From: Streptomyces sp. WAC 01529
GTDB taxonomy: Bacteria; Actinomycetota; Actinomycetes; Streptomycetales; Streptomycetaceae
Direction: 5' to 3'
Assembly: GCF_003945545.1 (NCBI RefSeq)
Contig: NZ_CP029617.1
Coordinates: forward strand, 4,165,001 to 4,229,000
Length of the DNA: 64,000 nucleotides
The notes beneath the pieces are model-generated. The model saw only the letters and a program-made list of their open reading frames with translations, was not told the origin of the DNA and did no database searches. The position numbers and the translations under genes were made by a program. Each line of letters starts with the position of its first letter. Position 1 is the stretch's first letter. This document shows, in pieces, positions 60,600 through 64,000 of this stretch.

Positions 60600-61903
60600 G
60601 TTCGGCCTCCTCGCCCGTCTCCCTCCCGGGGGATCCCCCCGGGGGCAGGAAGGCCGTGGTCGTCTGGTCGATCGGGGTCGCCGTCTACTTCGTCGCCGTC
60701 ATCTTCCGGACCTCGCTCGGCGTCGCCGGGCTCGACGCGGCCGACCGGTTCCACGTCAACGCGTCCGCCCTCTCGACCTTCTCCATCCTCCAACTGCTCG
60801 TGTACGCGGGGATGCAGATACCCGTCGGCCTGATGGTCGACCGGCTCGGCACCAAGAAGGTGCTGACCATCGGCGTCGTGCTCTTCACGGTCGGACAGCT
60901 CGGCTTCGCCCTCTCACCCTCGTACGCGATGGCGCTCGCCTCCCGCGCCCTGCTCGGCTGCGGGGACGCGCTGACCTTCATCAGCGTGCTGCGGCTCGGC
61001 ACCCGCTGGTTCCCGGCGCGGCGCGGCCCGCTCGTCGCCCAGCTCGCCGGGCTCGTCGGCATGGCGGGCAACCTCGTCTCCACCCTCGTCCTCGCCCGGC
61101 TGCTGCACTCCGTCGGCTGGACCGCGGCCTTCGCGGGCAGCGCGCTGTGCGGTGTCGTCGTCTTCGTCCTGATGACGCTCTTCCTCAAGGACCACCCCGA
61201 GGGCCACGAGCCCGCGCCCGCCGAGCACACCGGGGCGGCCTTCGTGCGCGAGCAGATCACCCTGTCCTGGCGGGAACCCGGCACCCGGCTCGGGATGTGG
61301 GTGCACTTCACCACACAGTTCCCCGCGATGGTCTTCCTGCTGCTGTGGGGCCTGCCGTTCCTCGTCGAGGCGCAGGGCCTGTCCCGGGCGGCCGCCGGTG
61401 AACTGCTCACCCTCGTCGTGCTCTCCAACATGGTGATCGGCCTGGTCTACGGCCAGATCGTCGCCCGGCACCACGCCGCGCGCCTCCCGCTGGCGCTCGG
61501 CACGATCGGGGCGACGGCCACGGCCTGGGCGGCCACGCTCGCCTGCCCCGGGGGCCACGCCCCGATGTGGCTGCTGATCGTCCTGTGCGCCGTGCTCGGC
61601 GCGTGCGGGCCGGCCTCCATGATCGGCTTCGACTTCGCGCGGCCCGCCAACCCGCCGGAGCGCCAGGGAACGGCCTCCGGCATCACCAACATGGGCGGCT
61701 TCGTCGCCTCCATGACGACGCTGCTCGCGATCGGCCTGCTCCTCGACGCGACCGGTGACGACTACCGCGTGGCGTTCTCCGCGGTCTTCGTGCTGGAGGC
61801 GGTGGGGCTCTGCCAGATCCTGCGGCTCAGGTCCAGGGTGGTCCGGCGGGAGCGGGAGCAGCTTGTCGCCAGCCGTGTCGAGGCCGTGCACGTCCCCGCC
61901 TGA
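60596..61903 (+). CDS. MFS transporter cotranscribed with GntR
   Basis: 435 aa, twelve helices. The helix 2-3 loop is GLMVDRLGTKKVL (G-x3-D-R-x-G-x-K-K), near the MFS signature. RTSLGVAGLDAADRFHVNASAL and GNLVSTLVLARLL fit nitrate/sugar-acid-type transporters loosely. GTG 60596 with GGGGAGG upstream. Substrate unknown; the FCD regulator suggests an organic acid. Confidence 0.88.
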   Translation: MSSASSPVSLPGDPPGGRKAVVVWSIGVAVYFVAVIFRTSLGVAGLDAADRFHVNASALSTFSILQLLVYAGMQIPVGLMVDRLGTKKVLTIGVVLFTVGQLGFALSPSYAMALASRALLGCGDALTFISVLRLGTRWFPARRGPLVAQLAGLVGMAGNLVSTLVLARLLHSVGWTAAFAGSALCGVVVFVLMTLFLKDHPEGHEPAPAEHTGAAFVREQITLSWREPGTRLGMWVHFTTQFPAMVFLLLWGLPFLVEAQGLSRAAAGELLTLVVLSNMVIGLVYGQIVARHHAARLPLALGTIGATATAWAATLACPGGHAPMWLLIVLCAVLGACGPASMIGFDFARPANPPERQGTASGITNMGGFVASMTTLLAIGLLLDATGDDYRVAFSAVFVLEAVGLCQILRLRSRVVRREREQLVASRVEAVHVPA

Positions 61904-61906
61904 GAC

Positions 61907-61950
61907 CTCAGGGCAGCCCTCAGGGCAGATCTCAGGGCAGGCCTCAGGGC
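61907..61950. repeat. Four 12-bp CTCAGGGCAG repeats beginning at a stop codon
   Basis: Period 12 (61907, 61919, 61931, 61943). The right-most copy holds the stop of the leftward mycothiol-enzyme gene (61944-61946), and others lie downstream of it. Confidence 0.9.
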
Positions 61951-62768
61951 GTGACCGCGAAGTTCCGCAGGATCGCCTCCGCGAGCTCCTGGTCGCCCTC
62001 GGACTTGATCCGGTCGGCGACCGCCGCGTACTTCACCCGGCCGCAGGCCAGCCTGAAGTACGTCTCCCAGTCGAGGCCGATGGTGGCGAGCGGGCCCAGC
62101 GAGGGCGCGTTGTCCACCGTGCCCTTGCCCTCGGCGTCCACGCGGACCGTGCGCAGGAACTCCACGGGGCCGCTCACATCGAAGACGACCGCCGAGTTCG
62201 CGGGCGCGCCCGCCTCCTTGGCGACGACCTTCGCGAGGCCCTGAAGAAGCAGGTCACGGGCGACATACGCACCGGGGGAGTCGAGGTTGCCGGGCCTCTT
62301 CAGCGTCGTACGCAGATCCTGCTCGTGCACCCACACGTCGAACGCCCGCATCCGCATGGCCAGTTCGAGGGTCTGCTCGGAGCCGAACGGGCCGCGGACC
62401 TTGTGGCCCGGGTCCCGCGACTCGTTCCGCAGCTGCCGGGAGCGGCGGATGATCGTGTACTCCAGTTCGGAGGTCATCTCCGGCGCGGTGTGGTGGCGCC
62501 GCACGTCGACCTGCATCTCCATGTACCGCTGCTTCTCGTTCTTCACGTGGTACAGATCGCGGGGCAGCGTGTGGATCGGGCGCGGATCACCCAGCATCTC
62601 GCAGTCGAGGCCGATGACATGGGAGACGATGTCGCGCACCGACCAGCCGGGGCAGGGCGTGGCCCAGTTCCACTCGCCCTCGGCGAGCGGTGTCACCAGC
62701 TCCGATATCGCTTCCACGGAATGGGTCCAGGCATCGGCGTAGGTTTGCAGGCTGGGATGGAGACTCAC
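61944..62768 (-). CDS. Maleylpyruvate isomerase-family, mycothiol-dependent enzyme
   Basis: 274 aa. DinB/MDMPI-like helical domain: WNWATPCPGWSVRDIVSHVIGLDCEMLGD (metal-binding His), then MRMRAFDVWVHEQDLRTTL with further His/Asp ligands; a C-terminal SCP2-like region (GPVEFLRTVRVDAEGKGTV, LDWETYFRLACGR). It probably uses mycothiol in a conjugation or isomerisation. GTG at 62766-62768 follows GAGGGG. Substrate not known. Confidence 0.88.
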   Translation of the reverse strand: MSLHPSLQTYADAWTHSVEAISELVTPLAEGEWNWATPCPGWSVRDIVSHVIGLDCEMLGDPRPIHTLPRDLYHVKNEKQRYMEMQVDVRRHHTAPEMTSELEYTIIRRSRQLRNESRDPGHKVRGPFGSEQTLELAMRMRAFDVWVHEQDLRTTLKRPGNLDSPGAYVARDLLLQGLAKVVAKEAGAPANSAVVFDVSGPVEFLRTVRVDAEGKGTVDNAPSLGPLATIGLDWETYFRLACGRVKYAAVADRIKSEGDQELAEAILRNFAVTP

Positions 62769-62904
62769 GGGACCCCTCGGCGGTCGTACGCGGGCGGTGG
62801 GTGTCTGAGACGTTAAGTTACGCTGCCCGCAGGCACCCCGGCAGTGCTTTCGTGTGACGATCGTAGGCCTGCGTTGACGGGCCGAATGCCAGGACGGTGG
62901 TAGT

Positions 62905-63693
62905 GTGCGCGCTTCTCTCATCCAGATCGTCGTAGACGAGGACGAACCGGTCAATTCCCGTAGGGCGCGCGTCTCTTCGCTGGTGCGCGAAGTGGCCGGG
63001 CGCGAGGGTTCGGACCTCGTCGTCCTCCCCGAACTGTGGACCACGGGCGCCTTCGCGTACGAGTCCTTCGCGAGCGAGGCCGAGCCGCTGAAGGGCCTGA
63101 CGTACGAGGCCATGGCGAAGGCCGCGAGCGACGCGGGCGTGTGGCTGCACGCGGGCTCGGTCCCGGAGCAGGCCCCCGACGGCGCCCTCTACAACACCTC
63201 GCTCGTCTTCTCTCCCGAGGGCGAACTCGCCGCCTCCTACCGGAAGATCCACCGCTTCGGCTTCGACAAGGGCGAGGCCGTCCTGATGAGCGCGGGCTCG
63301 CAGCTCGTCACGGTACGGACGCCCGCCGCCACCCTCGGCCTCGCCACCTGCTACGACCTGCGCTTCCCCGAGCTGTTCCGGGGGCTCGTCGACGCGGGCG
63401 CCGAGATGTTCGTGGTGCCCGCCGGGTGGCCCGAGCGGCGGCGCGAGCACTGGCTGGTGCTGGCCCGCGCCCGGGCGATCGAGGACCAGGCGTACGTCCT
63501 GGCGTGCGGCACGGGCGGTACGCACGGGGGCGTGCCGCAGGCCGGGCACAGCGTGGTCGTCGACCCGTGGGGCGAGGTGCTCGCGCAGGCCGGGGACGGC
63601 GAGGAGGTCCTGACAGTGGACCTCGATCCGGCGAAGGTCGCGGCGACGCGGGAGCAGTTCCCGGCGCTGAAGGACCGGCTCCTGGGGCGCTGA
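62905..63693 (+). CDS. Carbon-nitrogen hydrolase (nitrilase/omega-amidase type)
   Basis: 262 aa. Nitrilase triad: Glu in VVLPELW (near residue 43), Lys in YRKIHRF, Cys in ATCYDLRFPELF. The size and RKIHRFGF/CYDLRFPE match omega-amidase/NIT2-like branch, so the substrate may be a 2-oxo-amide or other short amide. GTG 62905 (two overlapping GTGs). No other gene in the transcript is certain. Confidence 0.92.
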   Translation: MRASLIQIVVDEDEPVNSRRARVSSLVREVAGREGSDLVVLPELWTTGAFAYESFASEAEPLKGLTYEAMAKAASDAGVWLHAGSVPEQAPDGALYNTSLVFSPEGELAASYRKIHRFGFDKGEAVLMSAGSQLVTVRTPAATLGLATCYDLRFPELFRGLVDAGAEMFVVPAGWPERRREHWLVLARARAIEDQAYVLACGTGGTHGGVPQAGHSVVVDPWGEVLAQAGDGEEVLTVDLDPAKVAATREQFPALKDRLLGR

Positions 63694-63696
63694 CGC

Positions 63697-64000
63697 TCAG
63701 TCGTCCTCGCCGCGCTCCTTCTCGGCGAGGCGGATGACGCAGACCGCCACGGCGAGCAGCAGCGCCGGGTCGGCGTCCTCGCGCACGATGTGCAGGCCGT
63801 ACGTCTCGCGCACGCTGAACCAGCGGCGCGAGATGTCGGCGAGGAGTTCACCGTCGTACTCGATGGCGAACTCGCGGTCGAGGATCTTGCCGCTGACGTC
63901 CAGTTCGGTGCCCTCGGCGAGCGTCACGCGGTAGTGGTTGCGCAGCAGGGACAGGCGCTTGCGCCTGATGGTGGCGAGCGGCTGACCCTCCCGCTCGATG
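63697..64000 (-). CDS. LURP-one-related (LOR/Tubby-like) family protein, 5' end beyond the window
   Basis: C-terminal 100 residues visible, with frame open to the window edge: RRKRLSLLRNHYRVTLAEGT, DREFAIEYDGELLADISRRW and DADPALLLAVAVCVIRLA, matching actinobacterial LURP-one-related proteins. Role unknown, perhaps membrane-lipid binding. It is convergent with the hydrolase gene, 3 bases apart. The apparent start at 63927 is internal. Confidence 0.8.
   Translation of the reverse strand, partial: IEREGQPLATIRRKRLSLLRNHYRVTLAEGTELDVSGKILDREFAIEYDGELLADISRRWFSVRETYGLHIVREDADPALLLAVAVCVIRLAEKERGEDD

Overview
The window is 64 kb of very GC-rich DNA (about 72% by eye) with strong G/C bias at third codon positions, many GTG starts, ATGA/GTGA stop-start overlaps, and the gene set of a Streptomyces core chromosome: crgA, class E sortases, a PASTA kinase next to pbpA/rodA/pstP/FHA genes, a DUF5324 protein, a proteasome activator and a mycothiol-type enzyme. 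Gene order resembles, from memory, the S. coelicolor region around SCO3860 down to about SCO3800. Two perfect ParB sites (parS), one near-match and clustered DnaA boxes suggest the replication origin is not far outside the window. No phage, insertion sequence, CRISPR array or biosynthetic gene cluster was seen.

Layout. 1-10.2 kb: tail of a membrane protein, a tail-anchored Ser/Thr kinase with an XRE partner, tRNA-Ala(TGC), an MFS exporter with a coupled 47-aa ORF, an NB-ARC/TPR regulator, an AhpD-like protein, parS, DUF5324, cyclophilin, rhomboid. 10.4-23.5 kb: growth and division block: crgA, DUF881, three class E sortases interleaved with a 53-aa membrane protein and a pabA-type amidotransferase, then leftward pknB, pbpA, rodA/ftsW, pstP, fhaB, fhaA. 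24-27.3 kb: tRNA-Leu(CAG), DUF2252, J-domain protein, rhodanese. 27.3-39.5 kb: acyl-CoA dehydrogenase and a split phenylacetate catabolon (paaABCDE leftward; paaN; paaH-tetR rightward) with a DUF5819-HTTM-TrmH cluster between the halves. 39.5-43.8 kb: Lrp regulator and first branched-chain dehydrogenase operon. 43.9-49.9 kb: MobA-like/MoeA/K+ channel, quinone oxidoreductase, secreted Pro-rich protein, Bpa. 50-54.8 kb: two divergent Ser/Thr kinases, a PNPOx-like protein, a NarL-type response regulator. 55.2-58.8 kb: second branched-chain dehydrogenase operon. 58.9-64 kb: D,D-carboxypeptidase, GntR-MFS pair, mycothiol-dependent enzyme, carbon-nitrogen hydrolase and a LURP-one-related protein cut by the window end.

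How it fits together. Four Ser/Thr kinases, a PP2C phosphatase and two FHA proteins could form a phospho-signalling circuit over cell-wall synthesis and division (PbpA, RodA, CrgA, sortases, carboxypeptidase). The paa, acyl-CoA dehydrogenase and both bkd loci feed aromatic and branched-chain carbon into acyl-CoA pools. A shared TetR-type palindrome occurs at paaA, between paaN and paaH, and in degenerate form before the first bkd operon, suggesting common control.

The most unusual observations are a parS site lying across the stop/start overlap of two genes, DnaA-box enrichment in intergenic regions, a recurring pattern of short tandem repeats that begin at stop codons, two small ORFs coupled to larger genes, and the conserved-looking but unexplained DUF5819-HTTM pair. 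I found no clear evidence for an entirely new defence or biosynthetic system.
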